In this document: positions 12,231 through 22,072 of the stretch, one piece after another
Layout of the letters: each line of letters starts with the position of its first letter
Numbering within the stretch: position 1 is the stretch's first letter
Source of the DNA: Monomorium pharaonis
Lineage: Eukaryota > Arthropoda > Insecta > Hymenoptera > Formicidae
Direction: 5' to 3'
NCBI RefSeq assembly: GCF_013373865.1
Contig: NC_050473.1
Location: 11,357,710-11,421,709, forward strand
Length of the DNA: 64,000 nucleotides
Made by a program: the position numbers and the translations under genes
Notes under the pieces: generated by a model
The model's input: only the letters and a program-made list of their open reading frames with translations
Databases searched by the model: none
Told to the model about the DNA's origin: nothing

Positions 12231-15200
12231 GTACTATTAAAATAAAATAGTACCATGAGTACTTTTAATAAAGTACCTTTTTTAAATAATTAAGCAAGTG
12301 CAAATTTTTTATACGCCGGATAAATCTTACAAACGCAATATCACGTTAGATAGAATTATTTCTCTACTTCATAAATTATATAAGTTCTGCGACTTATGCA
12401 AACACACGGCCATCTCTCGCGTTATTTTTTTATTGCCACGCTCGCTAATTCACGAGAGATAGCGTTTTTCGCACGATACTTTTCGCATTGCATAAAATAT
12501 CTTGTAATATTGCAGAACCGCCAGCGCATATTCAGACAAAGACTCTCCTAAATCTCGTGAGTAATTTTATTTACGAATGGGGAGTAAAACCGTGCGAAAC
12601 ACACGGATCCCATTTAAAAATCTGCAAATTCTGCGACAGCATTATCAACGATGAAACTCGGCAATACGCGGTATGAAATGCGAGTTATTAACATAATAAC
12701 GAAATGCAGAAAGATTTAATAGCTTTGCGTTATCCTTCGCAGAAACGAGAACGGTATTAATTTCCGTGCTTTTTATTTTAGAGGCGATACTGTTGCGTTA
12801 AAGCCAAATCTCTTGATCGACTATTAAAGAAATGGTCACACGCGTCCCATGTAATTTCGCTGATTTAACTACTACACGTTTTACATGTGAATCAATTCTT
12901 GCATGATTGAAATTGATTTATCTTCTTGCAGAACACGTCAAAGTTGGATTCAATCGTTTCCACTGGTGCCGAATACGAAGTTTACTCCAGTGAGAACGTT
13001 CTCCAAGAAAAGAACTCTGCAGAAACTCACAATTGCAACAGTATGAATCTACGATTAATCGCAACTGATGACACGGGCACGATATTTGAAAATTGTTACG
13101 GGTACCACATTGACTCCCGGATGAGGACAAGCTCGAGTAAGTCGACGAAAACGTGCGACAACCGTCAGCGTGACATCGAGGTCGCCTCGAGAGAAGTCGA
13201 TTCGACAAGAATCGGACGTCCGATCGGATCGGGCATCGAAACGGGGCATCGCTGTGACGAAATCATCGACGAAGATCTGTCATCGGAAGCGAACGGCAGT
13301 CGTTCACTTGGGCGCGGAAAAACAGAAACGTCGGCAGGTGGGGCACGTAGCGACGACGGTACAAGAAATACCGACACGGTGGCAGAAAGAATACGCGAGA
13401 AACGTGACAATAATCCGCATCAGCGCGAACTCGAGGGCGAGGTCGAAGATAAGAACCGGCAAGATCGCCGCTCGGCTCAACGTGATGTGCAAGAAGAAAC
13501 GAACAGATCGCAGATCGCGGCTGAAAAAAGAAGAGCAGGCAGAGATACGGGGGACGCGATGGCGGCAGCAGTGGCGGCGGTGGAGGAAAAGAAAGAAGGA
13601 GAAAAGAAGGTGGAAGGCGACGGCGAACGCAGAAATCCCGGTGAAAATCCTTATCAACAATGTCGCGGGAAAGAACGCGAGACGCGATTGTCGGATAGCA
13701 ACGCGGAGAAGATCGACCGATTGGATCGAGTCGAGGAGAGGAGCGTTAGGATGGAGACGTCGAGGAAACCGGCCAAAAGGCTCGAGCGGGATGAGCACGG
13801 TCGACGCGATCAACGCGAAAACGAGAAGAACCCGGCTGCTCGCCAAAATAGGAAGAAAGAGGAGCGGGATAAGGACGGGGAGGCAGACGCGACGCCTCTA
13901 AGTAAGAGTAAGGATCCTGCAAGTAAAAGGACGACGGACTCGCCTGGCGACGCGGAAAAGGGACGCTCCGCCCTTAATGAAGAGGGAAAACTTCCTGTGA
14001 GCAACAGAAGGCACAAAGAAGCGTCAACCGAGCGAGGAAGCGGCTCTAAGGAGACGGGGGAACGGACAGCTGGTAAGTGTACACTCATCCAAAATACAGC
14101 ACAGATTATGAAAAGAAATGAGACGTTACATCTTCCGATCCGAAAGACAAAGTTAAAATTAGTACGTTTGACATGAAGCACCATTGATGAGACGCGAACG
14201 CATGTTTAGAGCTAATTGAGATCGCTGCCAGCAGTCCTCCCGTATTGCCATTGCAAATCGTATCATTCGCGTACCGCGGCACAACGCGATCGAATCTCGT
14301 TTATACCGAACTTCGACTATAGTAAGAGCCCTGTTTCCCGTACAGACCCTTCAAATCCGATCGAGTACCAATTATCGAACGCGCACTTTGTGGAGCTCGG
14401 CTGGACCCGATTGCCGGATACCAAAATCATGAGAAAGATCGTGCAATATGAAGCCAAACCGGCGAAGCCCGGCCTAGATTGGTAGGTGATATCCAAACGT
14501 GAAAAACGATACGAACGTAAAGACCCGGCATAGATTGGTAGGTGATATCCAGACGCGAAAAATGATACAAGCGCAAAATACGAATACTTCAAATAGTACG
14601 TAACGAGCTTGTTACTCGTTTACTATCGCGAAGCTTATATTTCACGAATTTAAGTCTAATGTCGTAGAATTAACACGCTCTGATATTTTTAATTAATTAG
14701 CGAAATTAATTTATTAAAAACATATTAATTTAACTTAAATGATTATCGTTGATCGGGTAAATTAGTGGGCCAGGCGCTAATGAATTGCGTTAAAGCAGCT
14801 TGGAAATAAGGCAGGCTAAATAAACCGGCTTAATAGCGGGCTAAATAAATTATGTTGCAGCCAACTTTGCACCTGATTAGTTACTAACGGGTAAACAATT
14901 AGGCTGACGAATAAAGTTAATGGGACGGCATCACAAACAAGCATGCATTTTAATCTGCCGTAACGAGAGTCATGTGATATTGTGTAATTAATCGGTAAAC
15001 GATGCAGTAATTTGTTTGAACGTTAGGTTCAAAAAATACAGGCACCGAGGCGCGGAATATTACGACGATGGATTAACGCTGTTTTCGAGATTCCATCCCG
15101 ATGGTTCTGGCGAGTTGTTTTATCCCAACGGTGTATTGGCTGTTAGAGTCTACAGGCCAGAAAACCGGAAATGTAATTGATTAATCGCATAATGCAGTTT

Positions 15201-17524
15201 ATACTGAGTATTTCCATTATTATCGAATATTGTCACAAATTTAACTCCCATAGGTCCACATTTGTCGACCTGTTTTTTTTTTCCAGGAAAACGGAATGCA
15301 TTGTCCATTATTCTGACTTAATTTGTGTTAATACGCGTGTACATAACAATTTACGCTCCTTAATTTACATTATTGTTATATTGATATATCTAAAGCCCAG
15401 ATTTTATTAGAAACAAAATTTTTATTTTTGATATTATACAAAACTCTCAAGCACCTTTAACATATTGAAACACTATTGTGTCTGCTTCTGTCATCTGACT
15501 GATATTCGGTAATTCTGAAATTTCCTTGCGCGATTTACTCTGCGCGTGCACATAAATGGAGCACATAATATAGTTAAATTACGAATTTATCGTTGTCAAT
15601 CGAAACGTTGAAAACAGATCGAGATAATGGTACTCTTAGATTGTAAAATATTTGGCAACTTTGGCAACCGTCTGGCGAAAGCGTTTCGATTCACGACGCT
15701 CGCATTCGTAAATACCAATTCTCAGACTGACTTTCGAACGGACTTAAAAAAATCGCTGCTATCGATTTCAAGACGATATGTATACTGTGTTCACGCCAGG
15801 AGGCAAAGACGCATTGGCGATCGAGAGGGAGTCTCAGATCTTGGCGATATTCGACACCATGGGATACGGCGTCGTTTTCGACATGGACGGCGCGGCGAGG
15901 TTCGCACGGAAAAAGAATTTACAAAAGAATGTTTAATTACTGTCAAGGTGGCGCTCTCTCTCGCTCGCCAATTCAGGACTCCAATTACTTGTGCAGGCTG
16001 TCCTACAACCAGATCGGAGGAATTTTTACGGACAATCCCGCCGGTCTGCCCCTCGTTTGGACTTGGAATACGAATCCGAGGGAGTCGATACTCGAGACTG
16101 TGTACACGGTGTGTGAACGAATGATGTTTATCGGGGTTTTTTCCCACTTCCCTCGGTATAGATTTTCGATCAATCAAATGAATAAGCGAACGGAGTTAAA
16201 ACCTTTTATCCATTTTAACTTCTTCGTCGGATTAAAAATATGTAAAGACGTAACTTTTACGTGTGTGTCATTCCTCAAATTTTTAAATAAAATAGCAAAC
16301 ATATTCGGCTTAAGAATTTGCTTATAAAAAAATAATACGGAATTAACACGGATAGTGAGATGTATTATCTAAGAACTTTAATATTACAAATGTTACTATT
16401 TTGATAAATTGTATGAAACGAAATGAAAGAGCGATTTTGTTTAATCGCAGGAAGATCAAATGAATTTAGTCGATCAAATGAAATTTTTCCCACCGAATGA
16501 TAAATCGGCGGAAAGGTGAGACGCGCTTTCAGAGACTTATGTACATATATGGAGCAACGATGTTTGCACGCATGTTCCGATTACGTTTGATTGGCTTCAC
16601 AGTTCCGGAAATGTTAAGACACCGATATCACCGTCCGGCTCGAGAAATAAGGAAAAGAAGGTCGCCGAAGTGCAGAAACCTGTTGTCGAGGAACGACAAG
16701 AAGAGGTCGGGAGCAAGTATGTCAAGCAAAAAAGTAGAACGAATTCTATCCAAACAAAGCATTCTAATTACGCCACGTATTACCGTTCTGGAAATTACAG
16801 CAATTGCGCACGTATATTTTGTTAAGTGCATCTTCTTCGTTCAGGAATATATTATTCTACTTAAAATGCCTCATACGAATTAGATATTAGATTATGCAAG
16901 TTGCAAATTAAATTGACGCATTACATATAACCTCTGTTCCGTTAATATCTGCAATTAATATATTATCAATATCTTCAGATTGAACGGCAACCAAAATTTT
17001 CCTAAAGAAGACATTTATCCCATAAAAATGATTTGCTTGAAATTAAATGAATTTCTCAGCCTGCGAATCATCGATCGGAAGAATATAAATTTACGATTTT
17101 CTGCTAGAAATAAGAGAATGAGGTTTTATGATCATTAACCGATATATATTTTCTGAAATTTAAATCTTTTGTAAATTATCTCTCTTTAATTACCCTCGTT
17201 TTATTTTTATAGAATAGAATTAGGTACAATTGTGAATCTTAATAAGGAAGTAAAATCTTATATGGTAGAAGCAAGTGATTGGAAAAGCGACGTGTTGCAG
17301 TAAGTCAATAATATTGTTTCTGAACCGAACGCGAGACACAAAAATTATCTTTTTCGTCACGCAGATGCAGATTCCAGGAGAAATTGACCGAGAAATTGGA
17401 ATCCAAAAGCAGTCTGCACGATTTAGCTAAGGCGTATCGAAAAGTACGGAGATTTGCAAAGGAACGTAAAACTATGATCGCCAAATACAAACCTTTTGCC
17501 AAGATCAGCCGCACGATCGATTGA
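12047..17524 (+). CDS. ERICH6: FAM194/ERICH6-like glutamate-rich protein, 12 exons (5' end unresolved)
   Basis: Spliced gene. Exons: 12047-12230, 12516-12670, 12932-14072, 14232-14481, 15042-15172, 15773-15930, 15977-16108, 16451-16515, 16603-16716, 16979-17122, 17213-17299, 17365-17524. All junction phases agree and the sum is 2,721 nt, giving 906 residues and a TGA stop. Residues about 1-113 carry a Cys-containing segment (HLKICKFCDS). Residues about 114-493 are a charged Glu/Arg/Lys-rich low-complexity block. From about 545 on comes the conserved FAM194 region, with FHPDGSGELFYPNGVLAVRV, LSYNQIGGIFTDNPAG and MICLKLNEFLSLRIIDRKN. The C-terminus is a basic, probably helical tail. The family is conserved in animals; human ERICH6 is poorly characterised and, to my knowledge, testis-enriched. 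The biochemical role is unknown. The start is open: an upstream exon may exist, or ATG-ATG inside exon 1 may be used. A possible poly(A) signal AATAAA lies at 17702-17707. Family assignment is from memory of the motif, not a search. Confidence 0.8.
12516..12670 (+). CDS. ERICH6: FAM194/ERICH6-like exon 2
   Basis: The acceptor is TAATATTGCAG and the donor GTATGA. It enters in phase 1 and leaves in phase 0. It encodes LLNLVSNFIYEWGVKPCETH and then the Cys-x-x-Cys segment KICKFCDS. It fits exons 1 and 3 in phase, and a stop two codons beyond the donor supports the splice. Confidence 0.72.
12932..14072 (+). CDS. ERICH6: FAM194/ERICH6-like exon 3, large charged block
   Basis: The acceptor is TCTTCTTGCAG and the donor a strong GTAAGT. 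The exon is 1,141 nt, phase 0 in and phase 1 out, about 380 codons with no stop. The product is dominated by Glu, Arg, Lys, Asp, Ser and Gly, with an alanine run (AMAAAVAAVEEKK) and many EKK/REE-type clusters, so it is probably disordered or a long charged helix. The GC-rich, purine-biased codons open long frames on the opposite strand and in +1. Those are shadows. Confidence 0.78.
14232..14481 (+). CDS. ERICH6: FAM194/ERICH6-like exon 4
   Basis: It encodes NPIEYQLSNAHFVELGWTRL and ends in KPAKPGLDW, leading into the FAM194 core. The donor GTAGGT leaves in phase 2, which rebuilds the Trp codon with exon 5. The acceptor is uncertain: 14232 and 14235 both fit the incoming phase 1 but have poor pyrimidine tracts. 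A different frame starting at 14210 is also open and phase-compatible up to about 14320. The 3' end of this exon, with its donor, is duplicated in tandem downstream (see 14468-14579). Confidence 0.68.
14468..14579 (+). repeat. 56-bp tandem duplication covering the exon 4 donor
   Basis: Copies at 14468-14523 and 14524-14579 match at about 47 of 56 positions. Each contains TAGATTGGTAGGTGATATCC, so the GTAGGT donor of exon 4 occurs twice, at 14482 and 14538. Use of the second copy would read through an in-frame TAG at 14483-14485, so only the first donor keeps the protein open. Confidence 0.85.
15042..15172 (+). CDS. ERICH6: FAM194/ERICH6-like exon 5, family core motif
   Basis: The acceptor AAAAAATACAG is A-rich and the donor is GTAATT. 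It enters in phase 2 and leaves in phase 1. It encodes RGAEYYDDGLTLFSRFHPDG followed by SGELFYPNGVLAVRVYRPEN. This is the strongest FAM194 signature in the gene: paired 'DG...F.PDGSG...YPNG' strands. Confidence 0.85.
15773..15930 (+). CDS. ERICH6: FAM194/ERICH6-like exon 6
   Basis: It encodes YDMYTVFTPGGKDALAIERE and then GYGVVFDMDGAARFARKKN. Phases are 1 in and 0 out. The acceptor reads ATTTCAAG (an AAG acceptor) and the donor is a weak GTTTAA. An in-frame stop immediately after the donor, together with phase agreement with exon 7, supports the call. Confidence 0.75.
15977..16108 (+). CDS. ERICH6: FAM194/ERICH6-like exon 7
   Basis: The acceptor is GCCAATTCAG and the donor GTGTGT, phase 0 at both ends. 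It encodes LCRLSYNQIGGIFTDNPAGL and then PLVWTWNTNPRES, another conserved block of the family. The intron before it is only 46 bp. Confidence 0.82.
16451..16515 (+). CDS. ERICH6: FAM194/ERICH6-like exon 8
   Basis: The acceptor is TTTAATCGCAG and the donor GTGAGA, phase 0 in and phase 2 out. It encodes EDQMNLVDQMKFFPPNDKSA. It is 65 nt long and matches both neighbours in phase. Confidence 0.72.
16603..16716 (+). CDS. ERICH6: FAM194/ERICH6-like exon 9, basic/Glu-rich insert
   Basis: The acceptor is TTGGCTTCACAG and the donor a strong GTATGT, phase 2 at both ends. It encodes a Lys/Glu-rich linker including SRNKEKKVAEVQKPVVEERQ. The frame stays open past this donor to about 16832, but only this donor keeps exon 10 in frame among those with a strong site. 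Confidence 0.68.
16979..17122 (+). CDS. ERICH6: FAM194/ERICH6-like exon 10
   Basis: The acceptor is AATATCTTCAG and the donor GTTTTA, phase 2 at both ends. It encodes NQNFPKEDIYPIKMICLKLN and then EFLSLRIIDRKNINLRF, a strand-rich segment typical of the end of the FAM194 region. Confidence 0.78.
17213..17299 (+). CDS. ERICH6: FAM194/ERICH6-like exon 11
   Basis: The acceptor is TTTATTTTTATAG and the donor a strong GTAAGT. It encodes IELGTIVNLNKEVKSYMVEA and then SDWKSDVL. Phase 2 at both ends fits exons 10 and 12. Confidence 0.78.
17365..17524 (+). CDS. ERICH6: FAM194/ERICH6-like exon 12, terminal
   Basis: The acceptor is TCGTCACGCAG; an alternative CAG six bases downstream stays in frame. 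It encodes FQEKLTEKLESKSSLHDLAK and then a basic tail ending SRTID and TGA at 17522-17524. The tail is probably helical. Confidence 0.8.
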
Positions 17525-17701
17525 TCGAGCAAAACTGAAAATTGTGTCAAGCATATCTTGAGCTTCGTGGTTGAAGAAAGAAAAAGGTAAACAAAGTATT
17601 CCAAAACGAATTATGATCTTTTTATCTACGCTACGTTATTTCCTAATTTACATGAGGGAAAGATGGTCAAGAAAAAGAGGAGAAACGCGCAGATTTATAT
17701 A

Positions 17702-17707
17702 AATAAA
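17702..17707 (+). promoter_or_regulatory. Possible poly(A) signal for the ERICH6-like gene
   Basis: A canonical AATAAA lies about 180 bp after the stop codon, in AT-rich sequence with GT-rich sequence further on (17880-17912). Position fits a 3' end, but cleavage cannot be shown from sequence alone. Confidence 0.4.
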
Positions 17708-18321
17708 AATGATCATGTAATTAAAATAATTCTCAAACAATTAATTGTAACGGATGTTTTGTGAATACATTTTTCGCGCTGGTATAATAACGTATACAAC
17801 ACATTTCGCGCATTGCGTGTGTGATTTCATACGTTTCACATGTTCATGTATGTGTCGGAATGAGCGTGTCCTGTATGCGTGTGTATGTTTGCGTTTGTGT
17901 TTGTGTGTGTGTGCTTAAAACACATACGTAAAACATATTCCCAAATTCCGGGAATATTCTTCGACAGATAGCCTTAAATACTAAGCGAAGTAAAGTAAAG
18001 TAGGGGTAATGTCGTACAATTTTGATCAATAAATTAAGTTAGATCGATCGGAATGTAGAGTTAGAAAAAGGATAGAGAGGGAAGAGCTAATAAATAGAGT
18101 CTTCTCGTTGTGTCTTAAGCGGCTTAGCGAGCGCTCCTCGTTTTCGAGGGGAGGAGGGGGGCAATTCCTCTCGCCCTGAATTAAACTTTCCGAGTGCCGA
18201 GCGTTGCGTTTTTCGCGGACGACTCCGCAGCCCATTTTCGGGGACACAAACATGTTTACCGGGAGCGCTCGGTGAACCGCTTGAGAGGTTTAAGTACGCG
18301 AAATAACGGTACCACCGAGCG

Positions 18322-18360
18322 CACCGCCGCCGCCGCCGCCGCCGCCGCCGTCGCCGCCGA
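18322..18360. repeat. (CCG)n trinucleotide repeat
   Basis: About a dozen CCG units with one TCG interruption, in the GC-rich intergenic space between the two convergent genes. It gives a poly-Arg frame on the minus strand that is not believed. Confidence 0.9.
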
Positions 18361-19333
18361 CGTCGGCGTATGACGTCGGGCGTCGCGACGCCAAACTCGC
18401 GCGCGGTTCGCGGCGAAACGCGTGAGATGAGGTACAACGAAGGCGAGATAAGAAGAAACACTCGTAGTTGAAGTATTACGTGTATAAATAATAGCGCGTA
18501 CACACGGTGTGATCGGAGAGACGCGAGACCTGAAAGCGGGTCCTGAAGAGGGCCGTTTGACTACCCGCGCGACTTATTTACAAATGCCCTCCTTATTAGA
18601 GACTACTCTGGCGATTACGCGATCGATCTCTCTCTCTCGCTCCCCGATACCGAGCCGCCGCCACGTCGGTACCTGGAAATTACGTTGATTGCCACCGCGG
18701 TGATCACGAAGCGTCAAAACGGAGAGATCGACTCGCGATATTTCGTCACTGTGGCGCGCGCACCATCGATCGCGATGATTGGCGGAAGGAAAAAAAAGCT
18801 GATTCCGGACGATCGGTGGAGCACGCGTCAGTGGCTCCTCTTTCCCATTTACCTTCCTCTCCTCTCCTCTCCACCCCTCCGTTCCGCCACTTCCTCGTCA
18901 AAGCGCTCGTGCTTCCGGGCCTCTTGTTTAGACGTTTTGTACTCGAAGATCCCCCTCGTCCCTCCTCGCTCGATCGAATGTTCGCTCCCGCTCTCTCTCT
19001 CTCTCTCTCAATCGATATCGATCTAGTCATTGTCTCCCCCGAATCGCGAGCGATGAGCGCGGATCGACGCGACTAGACTAGACACCGAAGTTACCGGCTA
19101 CCACATTGGAAGAGGAGAATGGGGGACGGAAACGCGGTTGCAACTTTCGACGAGGAGAATCTCCGACGTGTGTAGTGTAACGTGTCTCGAGTTTCGAGTT
19201 TCGTTCCGGATGAAATAGCGTCGATGGTCCCGAAGCATTGCCCGTCGTCGAGGTCGACGATCCTCCGGAGGGGGATCTCCTCCTTCTCTCCTCGCAGTGA
19301 GTTTTTTGATTTTGCGCACCGTAACACGCCTCT

Positions 19334-19744
19334 TCAGTTGGCGACTTTCACGAACTCCGGGTTCGGCACGCTGCAATTCTCGGTCGCGTACGCCGGATGT
19401 ACGAAGGCGGTTCCGCCTATCGCGGCGTTCTTGCGGTCGACAGCGCGCACCCTGACGAAGAGGAAGGCCGCGACGAGGGAGGCGACCACGACGACCAGCA
19501 GCAGCATCACCAGACCGCCCACGAAGCCTGGCAGGCTCATGCAGATCGTCTCCGGGTCGGTCGACGCGCTCGCGTTCTGTATGACGACGGTGGTGTCGTT
19601 GCTGGAGTTCGTCGTGCCCAGCGCGAAGTTGACGTCGCCCGGCGCGACCACCTGGATGACCCTCGAGGTGTTGACGTCCGTCATCTCCTGCGCCGCTCGT
19701 TTGTACACGTGGGTGGAGAACAGGGTCACCGTGTGATAGATATT
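19334..19744 (-). CDS. ZP gene: terminal exon with transmembrane helix
   Basis: The acceptor is GATTTTCAG, phase 0, and the stop is TGA at 19336-19334. It encodes NIYHTVTLFSTHVYKRAAQE, sequons NSSNDT and NAS, and the membrane helix within LPGFVGGLVMLLLVVVVASL. A basic stop-transfer and a short tail ending NPEFVKVAN follow. Confidence 0.87.
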   Translation of the reverse strand, partial: NIYHTVTLFSTHVYKRAAQEMTDVNTSRVIQVVAPGDVNFALGTTNSSNDTTVVIQNASASTDPETICMSLPGFVGGLVMLLLVVVVASLVAAFLFVRVRAVDRKNAAIGGTAFVHPAYATENCSVPNPEFVKVAN

Positions 19745-22072
19745 CTGAAAATCGAGGGTAACCGTTGTAACACCGGAGAATATTCGCGTCGTAGTAGGAT
19801 ATCGAACGGTACCGTAGAACGCGTCATTGATAATGTATTCGCGACGAGCCACATTGCTAAATTCAGAGAGAAAGATGATAGCTCGACAAATATCTCTCGG
19901 CCTCAAGAGAGATATCCCGTATATACCATATTCTCTAAAACATTTCTCACAACTCTACATTCTATTTTTAAGGTCCTTCACGCGAGTCCTTAGATGGCTC
20001 TCGTTAATGCATGCTAATAAAAGTCTGGAAATAGAGGCTAGAACATCCTTTTCGAAACTACTTACGCTATCGTCGTCTTCGAGGTCATGTGGCTCGTCGT
20101 GCCTTCGCCTCCTAGCGCCTCTGAGCTCAGCTGGGAAACCTTCAACCGACCTCGGTCTACCTCCGAGGATGGCTAGATTACCCTCAAGCTCCTCCGTGCC
20201 GGCGGTTCCTTTTCGCTTCACAGTCTGGTACGCCGCCGGATGGCCGGGCAGAGGAGGCGGAGGGAGGTGGATATTATCCTGAGGACTCTGGGGTGAGCTG
20301 CTCGACGTAGCATCACCCGGCGTCGAGCTAGGCGAAGAGGACGAGGTCTGCGCTTGTGGTGCCGGAACCACGTCCGGACTCGGTTCGCTGCAACCAGAAA
20401 TTAATTTACATTTTATGTTTCGCAACGATTTCATATCCTCGCTATCCCTTATGATGAACATATTCTCTGAATCCGTAAAAGACGCTTAATTCTTGTAAAG
20501 GATATTCAGAAAGTATCTTGAATGAAAGACGTACGGAAATTGTAAAGGAAATCTTGAGAACATCTTTAAATAACGATTTACATCCCTTATAATAAAAATA
20601 TTATTGTCTACATTTGTCGTGGAGAAGATTTTCAAAAGATATCTCAATGAAGGATGAAAATTATATATAGGAGAGAGAAATTCTGATAATACTTTTAGTA
20701 TTATCCTCAGATCAAATAAAATCGGCAAAAAATTATTATAATTTCCTATCAGAAAAAAATCTCAACGGGATATCCAGCAGATATCTCTTTGTGAGACGAC
20801 GAGGATTTTAATGGACACGCTCCATAGAAAAACTTCCTTCAATAATTACATTAGTGCTCGTTCGCTTTCTCACCTGTATGCCCCGGCCGGTCCGCTGGGA
20901 TGTCGCGGATCAGGATAAGCCGGCGGCACGCCGTATTCGGGCACAGGCGGGGCACCGTACTCCGAAGAGAGACCTTGCGAGACTGGTGCGCCATATTCGT
21001 GACTAATGCCGCCGGCAGGTGCACCGTACTCAAGACCATGCCCGCACTTGGGCTCGGGGCAATTGTACCGGCAAACTTGAATCACGCACTGGAAGTGGAC
21101 GTTCATGCTGTCGGGGAACTTGAAGGCCTGGAAATAGGCGAAGCTGACGACCGATGCGCTCGGCCCGAAGTTCTTGATCTTCTGGAATCTGCGGGGAAAA
21201 AATGGCGATACTTTCGTATTCTTCATCCTTAGCTCTTCAATGCCCCGTGAAGCATTGCAAGCGATATCAAGTATCATCGTAACGCTAGAACCTTACCTGG
21301 ACATGATCTTCGGCCTGACCACGCAGCCGTACTGATCGACCAGCTGAATCGGCGCCCTCTTGCCGTCGTGAGCGACGCAATTTCTCACCAGCATATCGAA
21401 CTTGTTCTCGTCGTCCTTGATAGCCAATACCATCGTCATGGTCTGACCGATCTTGACGATGCCGGACACCTCGCTGGCCCAGGGGCCCTTGCCGACCTGT
21501 ATCTGCATCCAACACTGCAGGTTGTCGCCGAGAAAGTTGGCGGTTACGGCGTGTAGCATGTCGACCTGGAACGGCCTGAAGGTGACTGCTTTCTCGTAGA
21601 AATCGTACCAGGTACAGCGCAGCTTCCTCGCCTGGTCCCACACCTCCTGCACGTACGGATCGTACTGCACGATAATCGTGTTCTCCACGTAGCTACCGGA
21701 CGGCGTCGGGGCGCCGTAGGCGGCCACGTTATGATTCGCTGACGAGCTCATGCCGCACGAATTGAGGAAGATCTCGAAGGTCGCGCTCAGGTGGCCGGTG
21801 CCGGGCTTCAAGTGGACGCAGTGCGGATCCGAGTAGAAGCCCTTGCTGAAGATCATGCCGTAGAACGGCCGATCAAACTCGATGTTCACCCGCATGTGCG
21901 TCTTCTCGCACTGCACCTGCAGATGCTTAATTTGCGGAGTGTCCGGCGACGCCAGCGGCCAGTTCTCTTCGTGGGCGGCCGGTGGGCCGTACTGAGCCGG
22001 GGCCCCATAGACAGACCTGTGTTCCAAAGGCAACGCGCTGCTGTCGACCAACGGTGCTTCACTTCGTACACT
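19334..22072 (-). CDS. Dusky/miniature/dusky-like family ZP-domain membrane protein (N-terminus missing)
   Basis: Exons in order of transcription: 22072-21297, 21188-20874, 20387-20066, 19744-19334 (1,824 nt, 607 residues plus TGA), all junctions in phase. The ZP domain is at about residues 48-307, starting IKHLQVQCEKTHMRVNIEFD and including RKLRCTWYDFYEKAVTFRPF and WMQIQVGKGPWASEVSGIVK, with the expected cysteines. Four EYG(A/V)P repeats follow. A proline/serine-rich linker comes next, then a furin-like RRRR site near residue 459. After several N-glycosylation sequons there is one transmembrane helix (about 545-568) and a short cytoplasmic tail. In Drosophila this family (dusky, miniature, dusky-like) organises apical matrix and cuticle in wing and bristle cells. 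Which member this is cannot be told here. A plain start and signal peptide are absent, so upstream exons exist; see 24371-24424. Confidence 0.88.
20066..20387 (-). CDS. ZP gene: exon with Pro/Ser-rich linker and furin-like site
   Basis: The acceptor is CTGGTTGCAG and the donor GTAAGT. It enters in phase 2 and leaves in phase 0. It encodes SPDVVPAPQAQTSSSSPSST, a proline run (LPPPPLPGHP) and then ELRGARRRRHDEPHDLEDDD. The RRRR lies between ZP domain and membrane helix, where proteolytic release is known for ZP proteins. Confidence 0.85.
20874..21188 (-). CDS. ZP gene: exon with end of ZP domain and YGAP repeats
   Basis: The acceptor is TTTTCCCCGCAG and the donor GTGAGA, phase 2 at both ends. 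It encodes FKFPDSMNVHFQCVIQVCRY, the Cys-rich end of the ZP domain (YNCPEPKC). Four EYG(A/V)P motifs and a Pro/Gly-rich stretch follow. Confidence 0.88.
21297..22072 (-). CDS. ZP gene: exon with N-terminal part and most of the ZP domain
   Basis: The acceptor reads CCTGTTCTCAG and the donor is GTAAGG (CCAG before it). It enters in phase 0 and leaves in phase 2. It begins SVRSEAPLVDSSALPLEHRS with a YGAP/YGPP segment before the ZP domain. The Met at 22105 lies in the intron side and has no signal peptide after it, so it is not taken as the start. Confidence 0.88.

Larger units (their letters stand above)
17525..19333. other. Intergenic space between two convergent genes
   Basis: AT-rich 3' flank of the ERICH6-like gene, a GT-rich tract at 17880-17912, a GC-rich part with the CCG repeat, and a CT run at about 18989-19009. 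No gene seen. The 3' ends of both transcripts should fall here. Confidence 0.6.

Noticed and set aside
13304..13846. 180-codon open frame on the minus strand opposite ERICH6-like exon 3
   Set aside because: It is the antisense shadow of a purine-biased coding exon. Hydrophobic Leu/Phe/Ser content is what the reverse of Glu/Arg/Lys codons gives.
13170..13901. 243-codon plus frame overlapping exon 3 in another frame
   Set aside because: Same region in +1. Arg/Lys-rich product follows from codon composition, and it lacks the phase links that the chosen frame has.
19397..19993. 198-codon plus frame opposite the ZP terminal exon
   Set aside because: Antisense shadow of GC-rich coding sequence. 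The minus frame has a membrane helix, sequons and consistent splicing.
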